From: an uncultured Bacteroides sp.
GTDB lineage: Bacteria; Bacteroidota; Bacteroidia; Bacteroidales; Bacteroidaceae
Length of the DNA stretch: 19,352 nucleotides
Reading direction: 5' to 3'
NCBI RefSeq assembly: GCF_949298305.1
Contig: NZ_CASFWU010000054.1
Location: forward strand, 1-19,352
The stretch's first letter is position 1, and every line of letters starts with the position of its first letter. Below the pieces are notes generated by a model. The model saw nothing but the letters and a program-made list of their open reading frames with translations. It searched no databases and had not been told where the DNA came from. The position numbers were made by a program, and so were the translations under genes. Below, in pieces: positions 1 through 7,859 of the stretch.

Positions 1-282
1 GCGCGGACCGTGCAGGCGCCCCCCGGCAGGCCGTCCGCTCCCCCACTCCGCCCCGACACGTCCCGCCCCCGCCGGCAACCCGCGCAGGCACCGCCCCCGA
101 CGGGGCCCGCACGCCCGCCGCCTTCTGCCCGCAGGCCTCAAACAGCCTCATTATAGGGCTTTTTCATCGGCAAAAACTGCCATATTATCTATAATTTTAT
201 ATAAAACTTCCCCGCAATGCTCTATATAGAAAAAAATGTTCCTATTTTTGCAACTTGTAAATAAACACTATCATCACAAGAA
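1..282. other. Left-edge intergenic stretch: GC-rich island then AT-rich promoter region
   Basis: No gene is recognised here. The first 150 bases are very C-rich and hold a perfect short hairpin, CCCCGACGGGG (95-105), which recurs at 5181-5191. The first 16 bases resemble the 22-bp unit tandemly repeated at 11793-11880. The top-strand frame starting at base 1 stays open to a TAG at 154-156 but encodes only a Pro/Arg/Ala-rich low-complexity string, so I do not call it a gene end. From about 150 the composition switches sharply to AT-rich, as expected for a Bacteroidales promoter region. Confidence 0.5.
243..250 (+). promoter_or_regulatory. Probable -7 promoter box for the DUF6242 lipoprotein gene
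   Basis: TATTTTTG fits the Bacteroidetes primary sigma factor -7 consensus TAnnTTTG. It lies 32 bp before the ATG at 283, giving a leader of about 25 nt. No clear TTTG -33 box lies at the expected spacing. Confidence 0.5.
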
Positions 283-1644
283 ATGAGACTAAAGTTTTTA
301 TTGATAATTGCCAGTTTCCTGTTTGTAACCATAACCATCAGTTCCTGTCTGGATTCGGACAACTCGTACGAAGCCAATGCCGACGCCACCGTCACGCGGT
401 TCAGCCTCGACACCACCGGACTGGGCAAACGGTATCCGTTCACCATCGACCAGCTCAACAGACTGATATACAATGCCGACTCACTTCCGGTGGGGGCAGA
501 CACCATCATAGACAGCATTCTGGTAGACACGTTCTACGTTTCGTTTGGCGCGGGCTACGTCACCTCGGGACTGAACGACACCCTGTTCAACATAGAAAAC
601 TACCAAGACCTGCGCAGCGCGGCCAAGGGCGGCATGGAGTTTACGGCCCACGCCCCCGACCTGGTCACCTCGCGCAAGTACATACTGAAAATCAACATTC
701 ACCAGCAAGACCCCGACTCGCTGCAATGGACCGACATGACAGACCGCATAGCCGGCTTCGCCACAGGCTCCATCGCCAACCGCCAGAAGTCCGTCACCCT
801 GAACGGCCAGCTGCTGGTTTACGTAACAGCCCCCTCGGGCAGCGTCACGGTCTACAAGACCCCGACACAGTCGCCCTCCAGCTGGGAAGAAGCCGCCACC
901 AACCTGCCGCAGGACATCCAGACGGCCTCGGTCGTGAAAGTGGACGCCGGCTTCGACACCCCCACGGAAGGCGCCAGGTCGCAGCTCTACATGTCGGCCG
1001 CAAGCGGCAACGTGTACAGCTCGGCAGACGGAACAGAATGGACCCTCGTGGAAGGCCTGAGCGGACCGGTCAAGAACCTGGTGACCAGCTTTGAAGGCAC
1101 ACTGACGGCCATCGTGAAAGACGGCGACGCGCTCTATCTGGCCAACGCCCAGGAAGGCAACACGGCCTGGCAGCCCGCCGACCGCTGGACGCCCCTGCCC
1201 TACGGCTTCCCGACCGAACAGCTGTATTCCACCTCCTTCCGCACATCCAACCAGCTGAACCAGGTGATGGTAGTGGGCCGGACACAGGAAGAGAAAATCA
1301 TACCCTGGGCCTACGACGGACAGACGTGGGCCGCCATGAACTCGGGCACGACCTACGACGCCTACTGCCAGACGGGCTATGTGGGCTACAACCCCTGCAT
1401 CATGCACTACGGCGGACAGTTCTACATCTTCGGCGAGCGTCTGGAATCCATCTACGCCTCGCAGGCAGGCCTGGCCTGGACCCGTACGGAAAAGAAGTTC
1501 CTGCTGCCCCAGGAGGTGTACCTCGGCGGAAACTACTCCATGACGACGGATGACGACAACTTCATCTGGCTCATCGTCGGAGGACAGCCCAACGAAGTGT
1601 GGCGCGGACGCCTCAACAGGCTCGGCTTCAAGAACCAAGAATAA
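283..1644 (+). CDS. DUF6242-type lipoprotein, probable beta-propeller
   Basis: A 453-residue lipoprotein of unknown function that I match to the Bacteroidales family DUF6242. The N terminus is a classical SPII signal: hydrophobic residues 4-19, then ISSC with the lipidated Cys at 22. The following LDSDN is acidic, resembling the lipoprotein export signal that sends Bacteroides lipoproteins to the cell surface, so surface exposure is plausible but inferred. The C-terminal half looks like a repeated beta structure: SSADGTEW (residues 246-253) is Asp-box-like (SxDxGxxW), and similar G/W-rich strands recur afterwards. It is first in the row leading to uppS and bamA, 82 bp before uppS, and may be co-transcribed with them. 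That spacer holds a perfect 14-bp AT palindrome (1673-1686). Its biochemical role is unknown. The family name rests on recalled similarity and gene context. Confidence 0.75.
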   Translation: MRLKFLLIIASFLFVTITISSCLDSDNSYEANADATVTRFSLDTTGLGKRYPFTIDQLNRLIYNADSLPVGADTIIDSILVDTFYVSFGAGYVTSGLNDTLFNIENYQDLRSAAKGGMEFTAHAPDLVTSRKYILKINIHQQDPDSLQWTDMTDRIAGFATGSIANRQKSVTLNGQLLVYVTAPSGSVTVYKTPTQSPSSWEEAATNLPQDIQTASVVKVDAGFDTPTEGARSQLYMSAASGNVYSSADGTEWTLVEGLSGPVKNLVTSFEGTLTAIVKDGDALYLANAQEGNTAWQPADRWTPLPYGFPTEQLYSTSFRTSNQLNQVMVVGRTQEEKIIPWAYDGQTWAAMNSGTTYDAYCQTGYVGYNPCIMHYGGQFYIFGERLESIYASQAGLAWTRTEKKFLLPQEVYLGGNYSMTTDDDNFIWLIVGGQPNEVWRGRLNRLGFKNQE

Positions 1645-1726
1645 TGGCAGTGCGTTCCATGTCATCCGACACCTTATTATAATAAGAAAGAATGCACCAC
1701 TCACCCATAAAAGCAAGAGAACAGAG

Positions 1727-2461
1727 ATGCAAGATAAAGAGCAAATAGACTTCAACCGGATACCCCGCCACGTGGCCATCATCATGGACGGCAACGGACG
1801 ATGGGCCAAGCTGCGCGGACATGAACGCAGCTACGGCCATCAGGCCGGCGCCGAAACCGTGCATACCATAGCCGAAGAGGCCGCCAGACTGGGAATCAAG
1901 TATCTGACGCTATACACCTTCTCCACCGAAAACTGGAACCGCCCCTCGGACGAAGTGGCGGCGCTGATGGGCCTCCTTCTCGAAAGCATCGAGGAGGAAA
2001 CGTTCATGAAGAACAACATCAGCTTCCGCATCATAGGCGACATAGCCAAACTGCCCGCCAACGTGCAGGAGCGGCTGTATGCCTGCGTGGAACACACCTC
2101 GCGCAACACAGGCATGTGCCTGGTGCTGGCCCTGAGCTATTCGTCGCGCTGGGAGATAACGGAGGCCGTGCGGCAGATAGCCGCGCTGGTGCGTGAAGGC
2201 AGCCTGCAGCCCGAACAGATAGACAGCCAGATACTGTCGCAGCACCTGGCCACGCACTTCATGCCCGACCCCGACCTGCTGATACGTACAGGCGGCGAAA
2301 TCAGGCTGAGCAACTACCTGCTCTGGCAGTGCGCCTACACCGAGCTCTACTTCTGCGACACCTACTGGCCCGATTTCGGCGCCGAAGAGCTCCGCAAGGC
2401 CGTCTGCGAATACCAGAAACGCGAACGCCGGTTCGGCAAGACCAGCGAACAGATCAGTTAA
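1727..2461 (+). CDS. uppS: Isoprenyl transferase (undecaprenyl diphosphate synthase)
   Basis: Cis-prenyltransferase that condenses isopentenyl diphosphate onto farnesyl diphosphate to make C55 undecaprenyl diphosphate, the lipid carrier for peptidoglycan, O-antigen and capsule. It is 244 residues, normal for the family. Signature blocks are HVAIIMDGNGRWA with the catalytic Asp21, the TLYTFSTENWNRP block, and the C-terminal IRTGGEIRLSNYLLWQ followed by ELYF, which bind diphosphate and Mg2+. The frame is open upstream to 1550, inside the preceding gene. I chose the ATG at 1727 because it gives the usual short N terminus before the MDGNGRW block. It sits 29 bp before bamA, so the two are almost certainly co-transcribed, a common pairing in bacteria. 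Confidence 0.95.
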   Translation: MQDKEQIDFNRIPRHVAIIMDGNGRWAKLRGHERSYGHQAGAETVHTIAEEAARLGIKYLTLYTFSTENWNRPSDEVAALMGLLLESIEEETFMKNNISFRIIGDIAKLPANVQERLYACVEHTSRNTGMCLVLALSYSSRWEITEAVRQIAALVREGSLQPEQIDSQILSQHLATHFMPDPDLLIRTGGEIRLSNYLLWQCAYTELYFCDTYWPDFGAEELRKAVCEYQKRERRFGKTSEQIS

Positions 2462-2490
2462 CAATAGAAACTCATTTAATTATCACATAA

Positions 2491-5133
2491 ATGCATTATC
2501 GGATATTCTCCATACTCGTTACGTTCATCTGCCTCTTCTGCTGCGCACCGAATGCAGGCGCACAGGAAGAGGTTACTCTCGGCAATGAAAACGAAAAGCC
2601 CGTCATCCTTTATTCGGGTACACCCAAGAAGTATGAAATTGCAGACATCAAGGTAGAAGGAGCCCCCAACTACGAGGATTACGTCATCATCGGACTGTCG
2701 GGCCTTTCCAAAGGACAGATTATCACCCTGCCCGGCGAAGAGATTACCCAGGCCTGCAAACGCTACTGGAGGCACGGGCTGTTCTCCGACGTAAGCATCG
2801 AGGCGGACAAGATTGAAGGAGACAAAGTCTGGCTGACCATCCACCTGGCCATGCGTCCCCGCGTGACGGACATCCGCTACTCGGGAGTCAAGAAGTCCGA
2901 ACGCGAAGACCTGGAGGCCCGAGTGGCCCTGCTCAAGGGAAACCAGATTACCCCCAACGCCATCGACCGCGCCAAGACCCTCATCAAACGCTACTACGAC
3001 GACAAGGGATTCAAGAACGCCGAAGTGAACATCATCCAGCGGGACAACCCCGACAAGGAGAACGAAGTGTTTGTAGACATCGTCATCGACAAGAAGGAGA
3101 AAATCAAGGTACACGAAATCACCATCGTCGGCAACCAGGCCCTCACGGCCAAGAAGCTGAAACGGGTAATGAAGAAAACCAACGAAAAAGGCAAGCTCAT
3201 CAACCTGTTCCGCACCAAGAAGTTCGTGGAGGAAAACTACGAGGCCGACAAGCAACTGATTATAGACAAGTACAACGAGCTGGGCTACCGCGACGCCATG
3301 ATTGTGAACGACAGCATCAGCCAGTACGACGACAAGACGGTCAACGTCTTCATTGAAATCGACGAAGGACAGAAGTACTACTTGCGGGAAGTCACGTGGG
3401 TGGGCAACACACTCTACACCTCCGAATACCTCAACTTCCTGCTGCGCATGAAGAAGGGAGACGTCTACAACCAGAAGCTGCTGGACGAGCGCCTCAACTC
3501 GGACGAAGACGCCATCGGTAACCTCTACTACAACAACGGCTACCTGTTCTACAGCCTCGACCCGGTGGAAGTGAACATCGTGGGCGACTCCATCGACCTG
3601 GAAATGCGCATCTACGAAGGACGCCAGGCCACCATCAACAAAGTCAGCATCAACGGCAACGACCGCCTCTACGAAAACGTGGTGCGCCGCGAGCTCCGTA
3701 CACGCCCCGGCGAGCTCTTCAGCCGCGACGACCTGATGCGTTCCATGCGTGAAATACAGCAGATGGGACACTTCGACCCCGAACAGATTACGCCCGACAT
3801 CCAGCCCCGTCCCGAAGACGGAACAGTGGACATAGGCTACAACCTCGTCTCCAAGGCCAACGACCAGGTGGAATTCTCCGCCGGATGGGGACAGACAGGC
3901 ATCATCGGAAAGCTGAGCCTGAAGTTCACCAACTTCTCGCTGGCCAACCTGCTGCATCCGGGCGAGAACTACCGCGGCATCCTGCCCCAGGGCGACGGAC
4001 AGACACTGACCATCAGCGGACAGACCAACGCCAAGTACTACCAGTCGTACAGCGTATCGTTCTACGACCCGTGGTTCGGCGGCAAGCGTCCGAATGCCTT
4101 CTCCGTATCGGCCTTCTACTCGCGCCAGACCGACATCAGCAGCCGCTACTACAACGACGCCTACATGAACAGCTACTACAACAGCTATTATAGCGGCATG
4201 TACGGCTACGGCATGTACAACTACGGCAACTACGTCAACTACGAGAACTACTACGACCCCGACAAGTCCATCCAGATGTGGGGACTGTCCGTCATGTTCG
4301 GTAAGCGTCTGAAGTGGCCCGACGACTTCTTCCAGTTCACCGCAGAGCTGTCCTACCAGCGCTACATCCTGCGCGACTGGCAGTACTTCCCCGTGACCAA
4401 CGGAAAGTGCAACAACCTGAGCCTGAACCTCACCCTGTCACGCAGCTCCATCGACAACCCCATCTATCCGCGCCAGGGCTCCGAGTTCTCGCTGTCCGCA
4501 CAGCTCACTCCGCCCTACTCGCTCTTCGACGGAGTGGATTACAGCCAGTACAGCACCAGCAACCAGGAGGACATGAACAAGATGCACCGCTGGATTGAAT
4601 ACCACAAGTGGAAATTCAAATCAAAGACTTACATTCCTCTAATGGACCCCATGACCGTGAAGCGTACACCCGTCATCATGGGCCGTGTGGAATTCGGCTT
4701 GCTGGGCCACTACAACAAGTACAAGAAGTCACCGTTCGAGACCTTCGACGTGGGCGGCGACGGCATGACGGGCTACTCCACCTACGCCACGGAGAGCATC
4801 GCCCTGCGCGGTTACGAAAACAGCTCACTGACCCCCTACGGATATGAAGGCTATGCCTACGCCCGCCTCGGCCTGGAGCTGCGCTACCCGCTGATGCTCG
4901 AGACCAGCACCAGCATCTACGCCCTCACCTTTGTAGAAGCCGGTAACGCCTGGCAGGATGTGAACAAGTTCAACCCCTTCGACCTGAAACGTTCGGCCGG
5001 TGTCGGTGTCCGCATCTTCCTCCCCATGATCGGTATGATGGGTATTGACTGGGCCTACGGTTTCGACCAGGTTCTTGGCTCCAAGCAGTACGGCGGAAGC
5101 CAGTTCCACTTCATCCTGGGACAGGAATTCTAA
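2491..5133 (+). CDS. bamA: Outer-membrane protein assembly factor BamA
   Basis: Omp85-family protein of 880 residues, the central subunit of the BAM complex that folds beta-barrel proteins into the outer membrane. A signal peptide ends near AGAQ (residues 22-25). Five POTRA repeats follow, beginning near residues 50, 125, 208, 300 and 385 (for example ITIVGNQAL and VSINGNDRL). The C-terminal barrel starts near residue 465 and ends FHFILGQEF, with the terminal Phe of the beta-signal. Unusual is a barrel insertion at residues 551-590 with 15 Tyr in 36 positions, interspersed with Gly, Asn and Ser; it probably forms a long surface loop. The protein is longer than the roughly 800 residues of proteobacterial BamA. 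Two skp-like chaperone genes follow, which fits OMP biogenesis. Confidence 0.96.
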   Translation: MHYRIFSILVTFICLFCCAPNAGAQEEVTLGNENEKPVILYSGTPKKYEIADIKVEGAPNYEDYVIIGLSGLSKGQIITLPGEEITQACKRYWRHGLFSDVSIEADKIEGDKVWLTIHLAMRPRVTDIRYSGVKKSEREDLEARVALLKGNQITPNAIDRAKTLIKRYYDDKGFKNAEVNIIQRDNPDKENEVFVDIVIDKKEKIKVHEITIVGNQALTAKKLKRVMKKTNEKGKLINLFRTKKFVEENYEADKQLIIDKYNELGYRDAMIVNDSISQYDDKTVNVFIEIDEGQKYYLREVTWVGNTLYTSEYLNFLLRMKKGDVYNQKLLDERLNSDEDAIGNLYYNNGYLFYSLDPVEVNIVGDSIDLEMRIYEGRQATINKVSINGNDRLYENVVRRELRTRPGELFSRDDLMRSMREIQQMGHFDPEQITPDIQPRPEDGTVDIGYNLVSKANDQVEFSAGWGQTGIIGKLSLKFTNFSLANLLHPGENYRGILPQGDGQTLTISGQTNAKYYQSYSVSFYDPWFGGKRPNAFSVSAFYSRQTDISSRYYNDAYMNSYYNSYYSGMYGYGMYNYGNYVNYENYYDPDKSIQMWGLSVMFGKRLKWPDDFFQFTAELSYQRYILRDWQYFPVTNGKCNNLSLNLTLSRSSIDNPIYPRQGSEFSLSAQLTPPYSLFDGVDYSQYSTSNQEDMNKMHRWIEYHKWKFKSKTYIPLMDPMTVKRTPVIMGRVEFGLLGHYNKYKKSPFETFDVGGDGMTGYSTYATESIALRGYENSSLTPYGYEGYAYARLGLELRYPLMLETSTSIYALTFVEAGNAWQDVNKFNPFDLKRSAGVGVRIFLPMIGMMGIDWAYGFDQVLGSKQYGGSQFHFILGQEF

Positions 5134-5259
5134 CAGAGGAAAAGGGCCGCGCAGGAAGCCGCAAGCAGACACCTGCACAGCCCCGACGGGGATGCCCCCG
5201 AAAGCCGGCCGGGAACGGCCCCGGCATATAAGAACAATAATAAAGAAAGGATTGACGTT
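5134..5259 (+). other. bamA-skp spacer with GC-rich hairpins
   Basis: A 126-bp spacer. It contains CCCCGACGGGG (5181-5191), identical to 95-105, and a second self-complementary stretch around 5203-5225 (CCGGCC...GGCCCCGG). No T-run follows either, so neither is a convincing intrinsic terminator. The last 35 bases are A-rich and include AAAGAAAGG about 10 nt before the skp ATG, one of the few Shine-Dalgarno-like runs in the window. Confidence 0.45.
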
Positions 5260-5772
5260 ATGAAAAAGAGCATTCTATTGATGTTTATGCTGCTGGCAGC
5301 CTGCACGGCAGCCCATGCACAGAAGTTCGCGCTGATAGACATGGAATACATCCTGAACAAGATTCCCGCCTACCAGAGCGCCAACGAAGAGATGGCCAAA
5401 GCCTCCAAGCAATGGCAGGCCGAAGTGGAAAAGCTGGGAGAGCAAGCCAAGACCCTCTACCAGAACTACCAGAACGCCAAGAACCTGACCGAAGCACAGA
5501 AGGTGCAGAAGGAAGAGGAAATCGTGAACAAGGAGAAGGAAGCCGCCGAACTGCGCCGCCAGTACTTCGGCCCCGAAGGCAAGCTGGCCAAGATGCGCAA
5601 CGAGCTGATGCAGCCCATCCAGGACAACATCTACAACGCCGTCAAGGAGATTGCCACCCAGCAAGGCTATGCCATCGTGCAGGACCGCGCCTCGGCCACC
5701 AGCATCATTTTCGCCTCGCCCAGCATCGACATCAGCAATGAAGTCCTTGCAAAAATGGGATATTCAAATTAA
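5260..5772 (+). CDS. OmpH/Skp family periplasmic chaperone (first copy)
   Basis: A 170-residue OmpH/Skp-like protein. Skp trimers hold unfolded outer-membrane proteins in the periplasm and pass them to BAM. A signal peptide covers about residues 1-20, cleaved after AHA. The mature protein begins QKFALIDMEYILNKIP, the typical short strand plus helix of the Skp body. A long charged helix-rich segment, about residues 38-115 and rich in Glu, Lys, Gln and Ala, matches the coiled-coil tentacle. The C terminus (about 118-170) returns to the body with an IVQDRASATSIIFASPSIDIS-like strand. Position directly after bamA supports the call. A second, diverged copy follows 72 bp downstream. Confidence 0.9.
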   Translation: MKKSILLMFMLLAACTAAHAQKFALIDMEYILNKIPAYQSANEEMAKASKQWQAEVEKLGEQAKTLYQNYQNAKNLTEAQKVQKEEEIVNKEKEAAELRRQYFGPEGKLAKMRNELMQPIQDNIYNAVKEIATQQGYAIVQDRASATSIIFASPSIDISNEVLAKMGYSN

Positions 5773-5777
5773 TTTCA

Positions 5778-5785
5778 TACATTTG
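5778..5785 (+). promoter_or_regulatory. Possible -7 box between the two skp-like genes
   Basis: TACATTTG matches TAnnTTTG, 60 bp before the ATG of the second skp-like gene. No -33 box is evident at 19-21 bp. It may give the downstream gene extra expression within the operon, but one 8-bp match could be chance. Confidence 0.35.
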
Positions 5786-5844
5786 CCAGCCGAAAGCTAT
5801 ACAACGAAAAACAATTCATTCAAAATCAATAAACAATAAACGTT

Positions 5845-6351
5845 ATGCTTAAGAAAATCGCAATTGCCATAGTCATGTTCATCCTCCCGCTGGGAGCTAT
5901 GGCACAAGCCAAGTTCGGCCACATGAATTCTCAGGAAGTCATCACCGTAATGCCCGAATTCACCAAGGCACAGGCCGACATCGACGCACTGGCCAAGCAG
6001 TACCAGAAGGAAATGGAAACAGGCGAGGCCGAATTCAACAAGAAGTACCAGGAATTCCTGCAGCAGGCCGACTCGCTGCCCAAGAACATCGCAGACCGTC
6101 GGCAGAAGGAACTTCAGGACATGGCACAACGCCAGCAGCAGTTCCAGCAGGAAGCCGCACAGGCCATGCAGAAGGCACAGACTGACGCCATGACACCCAT
6201 CTACAAGAAGCTGGACGATGCCGTTCAGGCCGTAGGCAAGGCAGAAGGTGTGGTCTACATCTTCGACATCGCCCGCACTCCCGTGGCTTACATCGGCACA
6301 GAGAGCATCGACCTCACACAGAAGGTAAAGACACAGCTGGGCATCAAATAA
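5845..6351 (+). CDS. OmpH/Skp family periplasmic chaperone (second copy)
   Basis: A 168-residue paralogue of the preceding gene product. The signal peptide runs to about residue 21 (LGAMAQA). The mature start, KFGHMNSQEVITVMPEF, aligns by eye with the start of the first copy. The central part (about 40-120) is strongly Gln/Glu/Lys/Ala-rich and helical, consistent with Skp arms. The C terminus contains VVYIFDIARTPVAYIG and ends in LGIK. The two copies share architecture but differ at most positions, so the duplication is old. They may form homo- or heterotrimers; the sequence alone cannot tell. Tandem skp-like genes after bamA are, to my recollection, common in Bacteroidales. Confidence 0.9.
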   Translation: MLKKIAIAIVMFILPLGAMAQAKFGHMNSQEVITVMPEFTKAQADIDALAKQYQKEMETGEAEFNKKYQEFLQQADSLPKNIADRRQKELQDMAQRQQQFQQEAAQAMQKAQTDAMTPIYKKLDDAVQAVGKAEGVVYIFDIARTPVAYIGTESIDLTQKVKTQLGIK

Positions 6352-6414
6352 AGCGGCGGCAGGCGGCAGCCTGCAACCGCGGCAAGGCCGGCACCAACCG
6401 CCGGCAGCCGGCAC

Positions 6415-6486
6415 ACAGGCACGGTCCATCCGGAATGTGCGGACGAGGCACCCCCTCCACCCCGCCACCCGATGGTCCGTGCCTGT
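6415..6486. repeat. Long-loop inverted repeat (16-bp arms, one mismatch)
   Basis: The arm ACAGGCACGGTCCATC (6415-6430) pairs with GATGGTCCGTGCCTGT (6471-6486) with one mismatch, separated by 40 bp. The arm core CAGGCACGGT also occurs in the 22-bp tandem repeat at 11793-11880. There is no T-run next to either arm, so it is not a standard terminator. Confidence 0.6.
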
Positions 6487-6561
6487 CCTGTTTTCACACC
6501 TCCCCTCCACCCCGCTCCCAAAAAACACGCGGCAGGCACACCTACTTACGCCGCTAAATGC

Positions 6562-6569
6562 TATCTTTG
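6562..6569 (+). promoter_or_regulatory. Probable -7 promoter box for murI
   Basis: TATCTTTG followed by C is a strong match to TAnnTTTG. It lies 24 bp upstream of the ATG at 6594. It lies inside the extended open frame that begins at 6558, so transcription probably starts after 6570, which rules out the upstream ATG for this transcript. The -33 box is not obvious. Confidence 0.6.
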
Positions 6570-6593
6570 CAGGGAAAGTATATTTTTAATGAC

Positions 6594-7436
6594 ATGATAC
6601 AGAAACCCGCCACCGCACCGGGCCCCATCGGCGTGTTCGATTCGGGCTACGGAGGCCTCACCATCCTCAGCAAGATACGCGAGGCGCTGCCCCAGTACGA
6701 CTACATCTACCTGGGCGACAACGCCCGCACCCCCTACGGCACCCGCTCGTTCGAGATTGTCTACCAGTTCACCCTCCAGGCGGTCACAAAGCTCTTCGAC
6801 ATGGGCTGCCACCTCGTCATCCTGGCCTGCAACACGGCATCGGCCAAGGCCCTGCGCAGCATCCAGATGCACGACCTCCCGCTCATCGACCCCAACCGAC
6901 GGGTGCTGGGCGTCATCCGCCCCACCGTGGAGTGCATAGGCAGCATCACCCGCACCCGCCACGTGGGCGTACTGGCCACCACGGGCACCATCAAATCCGA
7001 GTCCTATCCGCTGGAGGTGCGCAAGCTCTTCCCCGACATCAGCGTGTGCGGCGAGCCGTGCCCCCTGTGGGTGCCGCTGGTGGAGAACAACGAGGCGCAG
7101 GGCGACGGCGCCGACTACTTCGTGCGCAAGTACATCGACGAGCTGCTCACCCGCGACCCGCTGATAGACACCGTCATCCTGGGCTGCACGCACTATCCGC
7201 TGCTGCTGCCCAAAATCCGCCAGTACATGCCCGCCCACATCACCACCGTGGCCCAGGGCGAGCTGGTGGCCGACAGCCTGAAGGACTACCTGCGGCGGCA
7301 TCCCGAGATGGACAGCCGCTGCACCAAGCAGGGCACCTGCCTGTACTTCACCACCGAGGCCGAAGAGAAGTTCTGCGAGTCGGCCTCCACCTTCCTCAAC
7401 GAAAGCGTGAAAGTGACCAAAGTGGAACTGGCCTGA
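6594..7436 (+). CDS. murI: Glutamate racemase
   Basis: Cofactor-independent racemase that converts L-glutamate to the D-glutamate used by MurD in peptidoglycan precursors; cytoplasmic. The product is 280 residues, the usual Bacteroides length. Family motifs are VFDSGYGG with Asp16-Ser17 near the N terminus, LACNTASA with catalytic Cys79, and GCTHYPLL with catalytic Cys198, the two-cysteine acid/base pair. The frame also opens from ATG 6558, adding 12 residues, but a -7 promoter box lies within that extension, so I chose ATG 6594, which places IGVFDSGYGG right after a short leader. It follows the bamA/skp genes, all envelope-related, but probably has its own promoter. Confidence 0.96.
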   Translation: MIQKPATAPGPIGVFDSGYGGLTILSKIREALPQYDYIYLGDNARTPYGTRSFEIVYQFTLQAVTKLFDMGCHLVILACNTASAKALRSIQMHDLPLIDPNRRVLGVIRPTVECIGSITRTRHVGVLATTGTIKSESYPLEVRKLFPDISVCGEPCPLWVPLVENNEAQGDGADYFVRKYIDELLTRDPLIDTVILGCTHYPLLLPKIRQYMPAHITTVAQGELVADSLKDYLRRHPEMDSRCTKQGTCLYFTTEAEEKFCESASTFLNESVKVTKVELA

Positions 7437-7548
7437 AACAAGTCCGGACAAGACCCGGCAGAAGACCCGCGCAGCCGCCCGCACAGGAAAAATCAGGGCG
7501 GGAAGGAAATTGGAGCACCGAAAGGAAACAGTATTTAGAAATAATTGT

Positions 7549-7556
7549 TATATTTG
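7549..7556 (+). promoter_or_regulatory. Probable -7 promoter box for the DUF2007 gene
   Basis: TATATTTG matches TAnnTTTG, 28 bp before the ATG at 7585, in an AT-rich patch following a GC-rich spacer (7437-7505). The location argues against the alternative TTG start at 7510 and may drive the DUF2007-proB-proA row. Confidence 0.6.
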
Positions 7557-7584
7557 TGAAACAATCACTCAAAACCACAACATC

Positions 7585-7827
7585 ATGAAAAAGGAAGATA
7601 AGAGCAAACTTGTTGAAGTATTCAGGGGGTCTCTTTGGGAAGCTGAACTTGTAAAGAGTCTGCTGGAAAGCGGCCACATCGAAGCCACCACCAAGGACGG
7701 AATGGTAGTCAACGTGGTACTGCCCGCCTCGGCCGTCGATGTCAGAGTTCTCGTCAATGAAGAAGATTTTGAGCCGGCCATGGAGATTGTCCGCGAATAT
7801 GCCCGGAAAACCAACGGCGAAGGCTGA
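7585..7827 (+). CDS. Small DUF2007-type protein
   Basis: An 80-residue cytoplasmic protein resembling DUF2007 (annotated in some genomes as putative signal-transducing protein). The pattern is typical: EVFRGSLWEAELVKSLLESGHIEA, a short helix whose product senses or binds an unknown partner, then a strand-rich segment and a C-terminal DVRVLVNEEDFEPAMEIV helix. The function of this family is not established. A start at TTG 7510 would add 25 residues, but the promoter box at 7549-7556 lies in that extension, so ATG 7585 is preferred. It is 32 bp upstream of proB and likely shares its transcript; whether it influences proline synthesis is unknown. Confidence 0.75.
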   Translation: MKKEDKSKLVEVFRGSLWEAELVKSLLESGHIEATTKDGMVVNVVLPASAVDVRVLVNEEDFEPAMEIVREYARKTNGEG

Positions 7828-7859
7828 CACAGACCGCCCCGCCGAACAAGCCCACAAAT

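Larger units (their letters stand above)
6352..6593 (+). other. skp-murI intergenic region with GC-rich repeats
   Basis: A 242-bp spacer with no gene. It starts with a 6-bp-stem hairpin (6359-6374, GCAGGC/GCCTGC) just past the skp stop, without a T-run. Three copies of GCCGGC lie between 6388 and 6411. An interleaved pair of repeats follows: an inverted repeat (6415-6430 with 6471-6486) and a 14-bp direct repeat CCCCTCCACCCCGC (6452-6465 and 6502-6515). The murI promoter lies at its end. Confidence 0.55.

Noticed and set aside
1..155. 3' end of an upstream gene
   Set aside because: The open frame is Pro/Arg/Ala low complexity with no motif, and the sequence resembles other intergenic GC-rich islands in the window.
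2476..3957. A 493-codon open frame antisense to bamA
   Set aside because: Val/Leu/Phe/Asp-rich shadow of a gene with strong POTRA and barrel signatures.
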